From an uncultured Candidatus Melainabacteria bacterium (GTDB taxonomy: Bacteria; Cyanobacteriota; Vampirovibrionia; Gastranaerophilales; Gastranaerophilaceae), in contig CAKVIN010000003.1 in the NCBI GenBank assembly GCA_934754425.1, positions 62,001 through 126,000 on the forward strand: a stretch of 64,000 nt of DNA, read 5' to 3'. The translations under genes and the position numbers were made by a program. Numbering within the stretch: position 1 is the stretch's first letter; each line of letters opens with the position of its first letter. This document shows, one piece after another, positions 17,203-25,777 of this stretch. The notes under the pieces are model-generated. The model worked only from the letters and a program-made list of their open reading frames with translations, had not been told where the DNA came from and made no database searches.

Positions 17203-17865
17203 ATGATGAAAATATATAATTTTATAAAATATTTATTATTCTTTTGTTTTATAAAACCGTTTATTTATTTGGTTTTGGGTGTAAATGTTTCAGGTATAGA
17301 AAATTTACCTAAAATTAAAAAAGGCGCTTCAATCATTGTGGCTAATCATAACAGCCACATTGATACTTTGCTTCTTATGTGTCTTTTCCCTTGTGCAGAT
17401 ATTTTAAAAATTCATCCGGTGGCTGCTGCTGATTATTTTTGTAATACAAAGTTTAAAAGCTTTGTATTTACAAAACTTTTAGGGATTATTCCTATACAAA
17501 GAAAAGTTAGAAAAGCGACAGAAGAAGAAATCTTTAAAGACATTAATAATGCATTAAGAAATGGTGAAACAATCATTATTTATCCGGAAGGAACAAGAGG
17601 AGAAACAAATGAACTTGCAAAATTCAAGTCAGGTGCTGCACATATTGCGAATATGAATCCGGAAGTTCCGGTTATACCAATGTTTATAAATGGACCTGAT
17701 AGAATCTTGCCAAAAGGTGATTTTTTGTGGGTTCCATTTATAAGTGATGTTTATGCAGGTGAACCTCTTTATTATGATGGAAGTTCTACCAAGGAATTTA
17801 CAGACAAAATTCGCTATGCAGTCGGTGAATTAAAAATGGAACATCGTAGAAAAGAAGAATTATAA
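17203..17865 (+). CDS. plsC: PlsC-family 1-acylglycerol-3-phosphate acyltransferase
   Basis: A 220-residue acyltransferase with the catalytic box NHNSHIDTL (about 46-54) and the glycerophosphate-binding box YPEGTRGE (about 127-134). One N-terminal hydrophobic segment anchors it to the membrane. It acylates lysophosphatidate to phosphatidate, the substrate of the CdsA encoded 2 nt upstream. Near-zero spacing to cdsA indicates coupling. ATG codons at 17203 and 17206 are both possible. Confidence 0.88.
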   Translation: MMKIYNFIKYLLFFCFIKPFIYLVLGVNVSGIENLPKIKKGASIIVANHNSHIDTLLLMCLFPCADILKIHPVAAADYFCNTKFKSFVFTKLLGIIPIQRKVRKATEEEIFKDINNALRNGETIIIYPEGTRGETNELAKFKSGAAHIANMNPEVPVIPMFINGPDRILPKGDFLWVPFISDVYAGEPLYYDGSSTKEFTDKIRYAVGELKMEHRRKEEL

Positions 17866-17888
17866 AAAATATAAGAAAGGAAATTATT

Positions 17889-18554
17889 ATGACATCGCCA
17901 AGACGAGAAATCAAAACACGTAATACAAAACGGGCACAAGCTTTGGCAAAATTTGTTGCGACAAAAACAAATATAACCCCAAATGCAATTTCTGTTTTAA
18001 GTGTGTTTTTTGGAGCGATTGCTTTCGTGGCATACTGCTTATATTTAAGTCCTTACGCAAATAGTAAGCTTTATTTTGTAATTCCGTTATTGGTGATTTT
18101 TGGTATACAAATGAGATTAATTTGTAATTTGATTGACGGAATGGTAGCGGTAGAAGGTGGAAAAAGTTCAGTTGTCGGCGGGATTTATAATGAATTTCCT
18201 GATAGAATATCTGATACGCTAATTATTGTTGGCGCTGGTGTTGCTGGCGGTTCTATCGGCTCATTGATGTTAGGATTAATAGCTGCACTTTTAGCGGTTT
18301 TAACAGCTTATACAAGATTGTTGGGTGGAACTGTAGGTGCTGATCAATATTTTATTGGACCTATGGCAAAGCAACATAGAATGGCACTTTTAACAGTAAC
18401 TGCTTTTGTAAGTTTAGCTCAGCCTTTTTATCCGCTTATGAATTCAATTATGTATCCAATAGTGTTGGTAATAATTATATTAGGCTGCGTTGTGACTGTT
18501 TGGAGAAGATTAAACCATATTAAGAATGAATTGGAAAATCAGGATAAAGAATAA
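17889..18554 (+). CDS. CDP-alcohol phosphatidyltransferase family protein (221 aa)
   Basis: The second CDP-alcohol transferase of the operon. The motif reads N-x2-DGMVAV-x8-G-x3-N-x3-D-x3-D. Besides the two Asp-to-Asn changes shared with 15542-16156, the conserved Arg of the AR pair is Val, so activity or specificity may differ. About six membrane helices. The stop overlaps the start of the next gene (TAATG). Substrate unknown. Confidence 0.75.
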   Translation: MTSPRREIKTRNTKRAQALAKFVATKTNITPNAISVLSVFFGAIAFVAYCLYLSPYANSKLYFVIPLLVIFGIQMRLICNLIDGMVAVEGGKSSVVGGIYNEFPDRISDTLIIVGAGVAGGSIGSLMLGLIAALLAVLTAYTRLLGGTVGADQYFIGPMAKQHRMALLTVTAFVSLAQPFYPLMNSIMYPIVLVIIILGCVVTVWRRLNHIKNELENQDKE

Positions 18555-19081
18555 TGAAAATAGTAAGAGAAGATTTTGATAGTGAAAAGTTTGCAGAATT
18601 TGCGCAAAGTGAGGCAATGAAATATCTGCCTGAGAGCATGAGAGATTTAGACAAAAAATTTATTTTGGATACATTTAAGAATTTTGCATTTCGTTCAGCG
18701 AATGTGCTTTCTCAAGATATGTCATTAAATCTTGATAGTTATGAAAAAATTGTAGCAAGAGCAAAATATATTTTGGAATGGATTTTTAAAACTTCTGTTG
18801 CATTAGTTGAAACAGATTGTCCGATAGAATGCCGACATGGTTTTATGCTTGATGTCGGATTTGTTGCTTTTGAGGTTTCAAAAGATATGAATACATTAAA
18901 TGATGTTTCAGAAGAACAAATTAAAGCAACTGTAGAATATCATGTAATAAATAAAATTAAGAAAATGCTTGCAGAACTTCAATTGAGTGGAATTATTACG
19001 GATAAGATGAGAGAAGATTTCTTGAACCATCCGTATATGGATAAATCGCAGAAGAATATTGATTTTGCAATTTATGGGTAA
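18554..19081 (+). CDS. Helical domain protein (175 aa), same domain as N-terminus of 35235-37577
   Basis: A soluble helical protein of unknown function. The pattern FILDTFKNFAFRSANVL ... YILEWIFKTSVAL ... FVAFEVSKD ... is the same as the domain found twice at the N-terminus of the 780-aa FlhA-C-like protein (LLTTLYNFALMSGEAL ... WTFHKSCDLI ... FTVFEVGRQ). So this is a lineage-specific domain, here alone. It overlaps the preceding phosphatidyltransferase gene by 1 nt, which couples it to the phospholipid operon. Its job there is unclear. Confidence 0.7.
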   Translation: MKIVREDFDSEKFAEFAQSEAMKYLPESMRDLDKKFILDTFKNFAFRSANVLSQDMSLNLDSYEKIVARAKYILEWIFKTSVALVETDCPIECRHGFMLDVGFVAFEVSKDMNTLNDVSEEQIKATVEYHVINKIKKMLAELQLSGIITDKMREDFLNHPYMDKSQKNIDFAIYG

Positions 19082-19100
19082 CAATTAGAAAGGAATAACA

Positions 19101-19988
19101 ATGGAAGAAAAAGATGTACAAGTGTCAAAATTTATGAAATCAATGATGAATAGCAATGGCGTTGGCTGGAAAGAAAACGGCGAAATACAGGTTAATAGCG
19201 ATGATGAAGATAGTATTTGGAACTGTTTCACTTATATGTTCAAAGTGAAAAATCTTTGGATATATGCGGTTGTTACATTTTTATCAATATTTGCAAAAAC
19301 TGCTCTTGCAGGATATAGCCGATTAGCAACTTCATCAATGCCAAATGTTGTGGGTATTAGTCTTTTGGCAACATTAGGTTATTCTCTTGTTTATGGCTAT
19401 CTATTTCCTTTCATTAAGTCTTTATCTGTTCAACAAAAAACTTATACAATGCCAAGGTTTAAATTTTGGCAGAGTATTGGACTGTTTATCAAATTTAATA
19501 TAGCCTTGGCACTTTTTGTTATTCCTGTTTTTGTTATTCCTGCGGTAATAGTTCTATTTACAGTAGGAAAAAATCCTGAGTACCAATATGTTTGGATAAT
19601 ACTTTGTGTAATTATGTTAATTGCTTTGTGTTTCTTCTGCTTCTATTCTCTTGCAATGTTTTGGTTGTTTACTAACAAAGGATATTGGACTTCATTTGTA
19701 AGATTTAAAGATGTATTTACTTTGATTAACAGAAACAGAAGCCGTTATTTAGATACAGTCGGTGTTGGTGTTTTGGGCTTTGTATTAACATTAGTTGCTA
19801 TTGGTATTGTATCAAATCCTTATTTTATTCACATAAGTGGTCAAGCGACTCAAACAACTTTAGCTATAAACGATTTGTTGCCGATTATTTTAACTTCAAT
19901 TATTGGAACATATTCGATGTTTGTTTGCGCGTATCTTGTAGCTAAATGCATAAGTGTTAAGGAATTAGACTCAAAAACTATCATATAA
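19101..19988 (+). CDS. Multi-pass membrane protein (295 aa)
   Basis: Not recognised. A cytoplasmic N-terminus of about 55 residues, then about six membrane helices starting with LWIYAVVTFLSIFAKTAL. Basic loops (KSLSVQQKTYTMPRFKFW) suggest a cytoplasmic face. The gene is 19 nt after the 175-aa gene, with an AAAGGAA site, and likely ends the phospholipid operon. Its arrangement resembles the 263-aa membrane protein at 28724, although I cannot show homology by eye. Confidence 0.65.
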   Translation: MEEKDVQVSKFMKSMMNSNGVGWKENGEIQVNSDDEDSIWNCFTYMFKVKNLWIYAVVTFLSIFAKTALAGYSRLATSSMPNVVGISLLATLGYSLVYGYLFPFIKSLSVQQKTYTMPRFKFWQSIGLFIKFNIALALFVIPVFVIPAVIVLFTVGKNPEYQYVWIILCVIMLIALCFFCFYSLAMFWLFTNKGYWTSFVRFKDVFTLINRNRSRYLDTVGVGVLGFVLTLVAIGIVSNPYFIHISGQATQTTLAINDLLPIILTSIIGTYSMFVCAYLVAKCISVKELDSKTII

Positions 19989-20006
19989 AATAAAGGAGAC
20001 CAAGAT

Positions 20007-21221
20007 ATGAATTCAAAAGATTATAAAAAAGCATACAAATATTTAGTGCAAGCAGGTGATTTAGAACCAAATGATGAATATTATCAATTATTAAAATTAA
20101 AAAGTCGATATGAGTTTTATAAAACTCACGATAATATTGATGAACAAGAATTAGACAATTTTGTAGAAGAATGTAATACGTTTTTGGAAAATACGACAGG
20201 TCGCTATGATGCTTCTGTATATTTTTGGCGTGGATTTGTATATTACCAATGTAGCGAAAATAAAATGGCAATAAAAGATTTAGAAAAATCTCTTGAAATA
20301 GAACAAAACGCAAATGTTTATAATTTGCTAGGAAACGCATATTTTTATGATGGCAAATATAATAAAGCTATTGAATGTTTTGATAAGGCAATTGAAATTA
20401 ATCCGAATTCTTATAAAGCATATCATGGACGCAGTTTTGCAAAATATTTTTTAAACTTCCCTATTGAAGATAGTATAGAAGATTGTAAAAAGTCTTATAA
20501 AATTAATAGCAACTACAAAGCTGCAATTATGAATATTATACTATATCTAATACAGTTAAAAGATTACAATAAGGCTTTACAGTATTGTGATAAAGAAAAA
20601 GGCACTGATGATTTTATTAATGCACTATCTATATACAAGAGTCTGATTCATTATTATCTCGGTAACAAAGATGTCGCCTTGGATTATTTTAAAAAGGGGT
20701 TTGTTCGGTATTATTCTGTAGTAGAAGATTGTAATAATATAATACAAACTTTAAAAAATTGTGCAGATTTAACAGAAGATAATGCTATTATTAAACAAAA
20801 AATTGAACATGAAACTTCTGTTTTAAAAACATTACAAGATTTAAAAGAAGAATTAAATAAAACTGTTAAAAGCTGTTCATTTTGTGGAAAGCTTGAATCA
20901 GATGATATCATTATCATGGAAAAAGATGGTAAATGTATATGTAATGAATGCTTGGAATTGTGTAACAAAATGTTGAAAAATGATGGTATAAGTGCTGAAT
21001 ATACAACATTATGTCATTCTGAAAATGCAAAAGGTGATGAGAATTGTTCTTTCTGTGGTAGAGCTAGTGATGAAAGCGAAGAATTTATTTCGTCAGATGA
21101 TAATGTTATTATTTGTAACGGGTGCGTAGGAGTTTTTAATAATGTATTCAAAAACAAAACCAGTTTTGACATTGAATACCAAAATGCTATGAATACTTTT
21201 GGCAAGGATCACAAGATATAG
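20007..21221 (+). CDS. TPR protein with two C-terminal ClpX-type zinc fingers
   Basis: A 404-residue soluble protein. Residues 1-260 are tetratricopeptide-like helical repeats (AYFYDGKYNKAIECFDKAIEINPNS is a clean one). The C-terminal third has two four-cysteine fingers: CSFCGK...CICNEC (about 290-314) and CSFCGR...IICNGC (about 342-372). Spacing and the CSFCG start match the zinc-binding domain of ClpX, which binds adaptors and substrates. No AAA domain follows. This suggests an adaptor that binds partners through TPRs and zinc fingers. Function is inferred. Confidence 0.75.
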   Translation: MNSKDYKKAYKYLVQAGDLEPNDEYYQLLKLKSRYEFYKTHDNIDEQELDNFVEECNTFLENTTGRYDASVYFWRGFVYYQCSENKMAIKDLEKSLEIEQNANVYNLLGNAYFYDGKYNKAIECFDKAIEINPNSYKAYHGRSFAKYFLNFPIEDSIEDCKKSYKINSNYKAAIMNIILYLIQLKDYNKALQYCDKEKGTDDFINALSIYKSLIHYYLGNKDVALDYFKKGFVRYYSVVEDCNNIIQTLKNCADLTEDNAIIKQKIEHETSVLKTLQDLKEELNKTVKSCSFCGKLESDDIIIMEKDGKCICNECLELCNKMLKNDGISAEYTTLCHSENAKGDENCSFCGRASDESEEFISSDDNVIICNGCVGVFNNVFKNKTSFDIEYQNAMNTFGKDHKI

Positions 21222-21252
21222 GTCGTGTTCAACAATTGACATTGAACACGAC
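21222..21252. repeat. Repeat R3 copy (GTCGTGTTCAA hairpin)
   Basis: Perfect 11-bp stem GTCGTGTTCAA/TTGAACACGAC with a 9-nt loop, starting right at the preceding stop codon. Another copy is at 25595-25625 and a relic inside the coding end at 22701-22716. No T-run, so not a plain terminator. Confidence 0.7.
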
Positions 21253-21338
21253 AAAAACTAAGGCAAATACCCACCCGCATTCGTAAGGCTCAGCACAGCT
21301 TCGCCAACGACTGCGACCTCCCTAATAAGTGAGGTAAG

Positions 21339-21443
21339 CCCCTCACCCACCAACCCCTCTCTCTTGTCCTGTTCGCATTAAACGAGTACCGCTCACGCTT
21401 TCACTCTCTGCTCACAGGACGCTCCCACAAGGGGCGAGGGGAG
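21339..21443 (+). repeat. Repeat R4 copy
   Basis: A ~105-bp repeat bounded by CCCCTCACCC and GGGGCGAGGGGAG, containing CCTGTTCGCATTAAACGAGT. It is closely similar to 25639-25744 and inverted at 33527-33613. The part just before it (21271-21338) resembles 30787-30862. Confidence 0.75.
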
Positions 21444-21469
21444 AAAATACAAACCAAAAAGGAATGATT

Positions 21470-22738
21470 ATGCTAAACAGAAAACTAAAAAAACAATTAA
21501 AACTATGGCAAAAAAATGAACTTATTACTGATGTTCAAGCTGATAAAATTTTAGAATTCATGAAAGAACGACAAAAAGAAAATTTCTTTAGACTTCTAAA
21601 ATGGCTCATGATACTGGGTACTATTTGGTTTGCGTTCGGTCTGATAGTTACGATTATCAGCGTTTTGGAACTTGATATTTTGCACAAATTAGTTGAAAAA
21701 TTAGCAATTCTATTTGCTCATATTTGGCAATTTATTTATTCTTTTGTAATAATGCCGATTCATAACTGGATAATCCATCCGATTTGCATGGTTGTTGAAA
21801 AAATATTTGGCGAAAACAGGTACTATTTCTATTTTGGAACTTTGAGTTTTATACTCGCCTTCGTGTTCATCTTTGCGGATTCAAAACTTAAACCAAACAA
21901 ACAAATCGACTCTTTTAACCTGACGGACGAGCAGAAAAATGTTCTGAAAACAAATTGGGTTTTATCAGTTTTGTTTTGCCTGTTTTTAACCTCAGCTTTC
22001 AGTCTGTATAATATGTGTTTATTACCTTTTGGCGATATGATTTCTGATAATAAAATGATTCCGCTATGGAATATTTTGGGTGCTATTACATTTATCGGTA
22101 TGGCATATAAATGTCAGAAAAATATATATCTTGTGTTTGGTATATATTTTGTAGCATTAAGCGTTGGGATGTTTGCCGGATATGATTTTGCTTGCTATTG
22201 GCTTGGTGTTTCCAGACCGCTTATCCAAATTTTTATGGGTGTAATTTTGCTTTTGGTTGCATATATTAGCCAATTAAAAACCGAAATCAAAGAAAATAAG
22301 GACGAAAATGCACAGACTTATATTCAAGAAAAATTTGCCGGAACTTACAATTGGACAGGTTTGTTGCTGTTATTTACGGCATTATGGATAACTTCTTTTT
22401 GGGGATTTGATTTGAATATGCATTTTGCCGAAGGTTCTACTTTTGAAATTTGGATTGCAAATATTTTGTTTATTGTAACTTCTCTTGGTGCAATGTTTTA
22501 TGGCTCAAAAACAGAACAAAATATATTTTTTAATTATGGTTTAACATTTTTGATAATAGAAACTTATACTATATGTGGTCGTTTGGCTTCATATTTGCCG
22601 GAAGGTTTGGCAACTTTGATGTTTGGCGGTTTATTGATTATTACGGCAAAATACTTAAAAAAAGTTTATTTGAAAAAGAAAATCGCTAAAGACAGTGCGG
22701 CGTGTTCAACGATTGATGCTGAGCAAGACAAAAAATAA
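21470..22738 (+). CDS. DUF2157-like multi-pass membrane protein (422 aa)
   Basis: The N-terminus LNRKLKKQLKLWQKNELIT, followed by DKILEFM and then a hydrophobic segment, is like DUF2157 membrane proteins: a short helical cytoplasmic domain followed by many helices, here about ten. No enzymatic motif seen. ATG 21470 is preferred over 21464 because of spacing to AAAAAGGA. The last residues (from about Cys-411) are encoded by a relic of repeat R3 (22701-22716), so the natural C-terminus has been replaced or extended by repeat DNA. R1 starts 2 nt after the stop. Confidence 0.65.
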   Translation: MLNRKLKKQLKLWQKNELITDVQADKILEFMKERQKENFFRLLKWLMILGTIWFAFGLIVTIISVLELDILHKLVEKLAILFAHIWQFIYSFVIMPIHNWIIHPICMVVEKIFGENRYYFYFGTLSFILAFVFIFADSKLKPNKQIDSFNLTDEQKNVLKTNWVLSVLFCLFLTSAFSLYNMCLLPFGDMISDNKMIPLWNILGAITFIGMAYKCQKNIYLVFGIYFVALSVGMFAGYDFACYWLGVSRPLIQIFMGVILLLVAYISQLKTEIKENKDENAQTYIQEKFAGTYNWTGLLLLFTALWITSFWGFDLNMHFAEGSTFEIWIANILFIVTSLGAMFYGSKTEQNIFFNYGLTFLIIETYTICGRLASYLPEGLATLMFGGLLIITAKYLKKVYLKKKIAKDSAACSTIDAEQDKK

Positions 22739-22740
22739 AC

Positions 22741-22848
22741 TGGATTGCCACGAAAATCAAAGATTTTCTCGCAATGACAGCTCGCTTGAAAGTCTAACGC
22801 TCGGTCATTGCGAGGAACAATAACAAAAATAGGTGACGAAGCAATCCA
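22741..22848. repeat. Repeat R1 copy (TGGATTGC...GCAATCCA)
   Basis: A 108-bp MITE-like unit with 8-bp terminal inverted repeats TGGATTGC / GCAATCCA and an internal TCATTGCGAGGAAC stretch. Six copies lie between 22.7 and 35.2 kb. It starts 2 nt after a stop codon. Confidence 0.8.
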
Positions 22849-22875
22849 CAAATAAAATAAATAAGGAAAATAATC

Positions 22876-23604
22876 ATGAATAAAAAAATATTAACAACAT
22901 TACTACTTTTAGGAGGTATATTAATGGCAGAAGCTGCACCTAATACAGAATATAAAATTGTTAAATGTGACGAACAAAGCGGAGTTTGTATTGTTCGTAA
23001 TAAAATTTTGCAATACGGTTTGATGAATCGTGATAAGAAATTATTAACCCAATTTGAATTTAGTAAAATTAATAATATTAACTCTAACCTTTATTTAGTT
23101 ACAAAAGATTTTAAAGAAGGATTAATAAATAATCAAGGGCAAATTGTATTAGATATAAAATATCAAATCAGACCTTCTCGAATTGAAAATACTTTACAAT
23201 ATTCTTTACCATTTGAACATAATTACGGTTTGATTAATTTAAAAACAGGACAAATTTTTATCAAAAATGAATACACTTTTATAAGCAAGGATGGTACTGG
23301 AAATTATATTGTTGAAAAAAACAATTCTCAATACCAAAACGGAGTATTGAATTCGGAAGGAAAACAAATAATTCCAACAGAGTATTATTATATAATGCTT
23401 ATGAATGGAAATAAGTATTATAGATTGGATAAAGAATTGAATGATATAAATAAATACGGTATAGCAGACTTAAGCGGAAAAATCATTGTTCCTGCTGAAT
23501 GTAATTGGATTGACAAAAATCCGAGCGGATTTATTTATAATGTTAAGAAAAATGGTGAAAACTATAAATTTAATGCTCAAACCGGAGCTTTGACAAAGGA
23601 GTAA
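22876..23604 (+). CDS. Exported WG-repeat-like protein (242 aa)
   Basis: A signal peptide (KKILTTLLLLGGILMAEA, then APN) is followed by degenerate beta repeats of the WG/KWG type, about 35-45 residues each, seen as YGLMNRDKKLL, EGLINNQGQIVL, YGLINLKTGQIF, NGVLNSEGKQII, YGIADLSGKIIV. Such repeats make beta-propeller-like surfaces for binding. Probably periplasmic or surface-located. Stands between two repeat islands and is followed 10 nt later by a TPR gene. Confidence 0.75.
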   Translation: MNKKILTTLLLLGGILMAEAAPNTEYKIVKCDEQSGVCIVRNKILQYGLMNRDKKLLTQFEFSKINNINSNLYLVTKDFKEGLINNQGQIVLDIKYQIRPSRIENTLQYSLPFEHNYGLINLKTGQIFIKNEYTFISKDGTGNYIVEKNNSQYQNGVLNSEGKQIIPTEYYYIMLMNGNKYYRLDKELNDINKYGIADLSGKIIVPAECNWIDKNPSGFIYNVKKNGENYKFNAQTGALTKE

Positions 23605-23614
23605 AATACGGTTA

Positions 23615-24442
23615 ATGGATAATATACTTTCTGAAATTTCAAAAAACATATTAGAAAATCCTCTTGATATTCAACTGCTATTAAAACGTGCTGAATATTA
23701 TGAAAATTGCTCTATGTATGCAAATGCAATAGATGATTATACTGATGCAATAGAATTAGAACCTCAAAATGCAGAACTGTATTCTAAACGAGCAGGTGCA
23801 TTTATGTTTTTAAATAAATTTGATAATGCAATTTTAGATTGTACGAAATCTATAGAAATTGAAGCAAATGAGTTAAATTTGACATTTAGATCCATTACTT
23901 ACGGTTATATGCAAGAGTATGAAAAAGCAATTGCTGATTGTACAAAGGTTATAGAAATGAATCCAAATGAACCGGCGTATTATTATAGTAGAGGAAGTTA
24001 TTATCAAAATCTAAATAATCATATTGATGCGATATTGGATTTTTCAAAAGCAATACAGTTAAAATCGGACGAAGCTTTTTATTATTTCTTTAGAGGAAAT
24101 TCATATGAACAATTAAATCAGTTCGAAAATGCTTTGAAAGATTATCAAAAATCTATAGAAATTATGCCTAATAATTATAATTACTTTTCTAAAAAGGCTT
24201 ATTTATACTTAAAAATGAACTTGTTTGAAGATGCTTTAACAAGTTGTGAAGAATTAATCAAATTAGCTCCGAATTTATACGCAAATTATATGCTAAAAGG
24301 TGAGGTTACTTATTATCTCAATATGTTAAAAGATTCAATAGATGCTTATAGCGTTGCTATTAAACTTTTAAAACAAGGATTTAAGTATAGCAATTGTCAC
24401 GTAAATGAAAAAGAAGATTTGATTGCTTGTTATTTGAATTGA
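23615..24442 (+). CDS. TPR protein, apparently shortened by an in-frame TGA
   Basis: A 275-residue protein made of about seven tetratricopeptide repeats (CSMYANAIDDYTDAIELEPQ is a good example) for protein binding. The frame stops at TGA 24440-24442 but continues open for 27 more codons to TAA 24524-24526. Those codons read as the missing half of a last TPR (SKVYELLGMNKEMLEDEKTA). A CGA-to-TGA change would explain it, since Arg fits that TPR position. So the gene is a recent C-terminal truncation, or has readthrough. Likely still folded. Confidence 0.8.
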   Translation: MDNILSEISKNILENPLDIQLLLKRAEYYENCSMYANAIDDYTDAIELEPQNAELYSKRAGAFMFLNKFDNAILDCTKSIEIEANELNLTFRSITYGYMQEYEKAIADCTKVIEMNPNEPAYYYSRGSYYQNLNNHIDAILDFSKAIQLKSDEAFYYFFRGNSYEQLNQFENALKDYQKSIEIMPNNYNYFSKKAYLYLKMNLFEDALTSCEELIKLAPNLYANYMLKGEVTYYLNMLKDSIDAYSVAIKLLKQGFKYSNCHVNEKEDLIACYLN

Positions 24443-24562
24443 AGCAAAGTTTATGAACTGTTAGGTATGAATAAAGAAATGTTAGAAGATGAAAAAACTG
24501 CATTGGAATTACAAAATGACAACTAAATAGGTTAGTGTTTCACCACTACAAAAATTCTGTAG

Positions 24563-24579
24563 GTCAGGCATTGCCTGAC
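24563..24579. repeat. Repeat R2 copy (GTCAGGCATTGCCTGAC)
   Basis: A near-perfect palindrome of two 8-bp arms around one base, always within TAGGTCAGGCA...TGACAAAA. Copies also at 27407-27423 and 30732-30748. Here it creates a spurious upstream extension of the next reading frame. Confidence 0.75.
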
Positions 24580-24639
24580 AAAAATCAGAATAAACGACAA
24601 AGTAATCCACAAATGAAACAAATAATAAGGAAAATAATC

Positions 24640-25575
24640 ATGAATAAAAAATTACTAACAACATTACTATTATGCATATTCACCTTCGAACCAATCTGTT
24701 GGGCGGAGGAAGTCATTGTCGGTGTGGATGGACAGGCTAGATATGTGAATCAGGAAACTCCTGTAATAAAAAAACAAGAACAATTAAACTTGGAGAAGGC
24801 TAAAATGTCAAATTCAAATAAAGAATCTTCAAATACAACTACAAATCAAACTGTAATGGCGTCAACAATGGATGCATTATTACAAAAAATAGAGGAAACT
24901 GATGGTCGCGATTCGTATTCGTATGAGGAAGCTATAAAATTAGATAAAAAATATAAGAATATTATAGCCAAAACATCAAAGACTTATACATTTAAAAAGA
25001 GCAATGTTATAACACAAGATATGAAAAATGTTGTAAGAGCAGACTTATCAGGAGGTAATTATGTCTTATGGTTGCCAACAAATAAATCAGAACAATTTGC
25101 AACAGAATATAACAGCGATGGAAGCCTTATGGGTTTTGTAAAAATAAATTTAGGTTCTTCACCCCGTGTTTATTATGAGTACAGAGTTACTTCTCCAAAC
25201 GATTTACAAGGTAAATTGACCCATGTAATGTTGTGTGATAATTTTGAAAAAACACTATTTATTTATACCGCAGAGGCTAAATTACGAACGGCTTCTTTTA
25301 GTTATAGGTATGTGTCTGATGGATTATGTCCACCAGTCTTATCACCCAACCCTAAATTTGATAGAAGTATTTCCGATAGCATATGGAATTTTTTCTGGGG
25401 TGATGATTATGCGGGTGCTTCAGCTGCGATGGCATATACAGCGTTTTCCTTGTTAACACTTGCTCCAATAATGTTGGTCGGTGCAATATTATCTCCTGTA
25501 TTGGTGCTTATTACTTCTCCACTACAACCTTCACATAGAAAAGATGCAAAGGTCGTAAAAGATTTGGATAATTGA
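24640..25575 (+). CDS. Exported protein (311 aa), paralogue of 25778-27403
   Basis: Unknown function. The signal peptide LLTTLLLCIFTFEPICWA is followed by a ~45-residue Asn/Ser/Thr-rich linker and a beta-rich domain at about 70-240 (LDKKYKNII ... NYVLWLPTNKSEQFATEYNSD ... VYYEYRVTSPNDLQGKL). A hydrophobic segment is near 265-295. Start at ATG 24640 because of the AAGGAAAA site; upstream codons come from repeat R2. The first ~70 residues are nearly identical to the next gene, showing a recent duplication or gene conversion. Confidence 0.75.
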   Translation: MNKKLLTTLLLCIFTFEPICWAEEVIVGVDGQARYVNQETPVIKKQEQLNLEKAKMSNSNKESSNTTTNQTVMASTMDALLQKIEETDGRDSYSYEEAIKLDKKYKNIIAKTSKTYTFKKSNVITQDMKNVVRADLSGGNYVLWLPTNKSEQFATEYNSDGSLMGFVKINLGSSPRVYYEYRVTSPNDLQGKLTHVMLCDNFEKTLFIYTAEAKLRTASFSYRYVSDGLCPPVLSPNPKFDRSISDSIWNFFWGDDYAGASAAMAYTAFSLLTLAPIMLVGAILSPVLVLITSPLQPSHRKDAKVVKDLDN

Positions 25576-25594
25576 GTACATTAAGCCGTAGCCG

Positions 25595-25625
25595 GTCGTG
25601 TTCAACGATTGAGATTGAACACGAC
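25595..25625. repeat. Repeat R3 copy
   Basis: Same 11-bp stem as 21222-21252 (GTCGTGTTCAA/TTGAACACGAC) with a 9-nt loop. Confidence 0.7.
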
Positions 25626-25638
25626 AAAAGTTAAAATT

Positions 25639-25744
25639 CCCCCTCACCCCCAGCCCCTCTTTCTTGTCCTGTTCGCATTAAACGAGTACCGCATCCGCTT
25701 TCACTCTCTGCTCACAGGACGCTCCCACTCAGGGGCGAGGGGAG
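25639..25744 (+). repeat. Repeat R4 copy
   Basis: Almost identical to 21339-21443, and like it directly preceded by an R3 copy. R3+R4 therefore travels or is duplicated as one block. Confidence 0.75.
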
Positions 25745-25777
25745 AAAAAGAAAAGGAAAGAAAAGGAAAGAAATAAC

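Noticed and set aside
21222..21252. R3 hairpin as a terminator of the TPR/zinc-finger gene
   Set aside because: The stem is good but there is no T-run on either strand, and the same unit recurs elsewhere as a repeat.
24440..24442. TGA recoded as an amino acid in this organism
   Set aside because: TGA closes other genes at natural ends (for example the NACHT gene), and Trp is coded by TGG throughout, so a local mutation is simpler.
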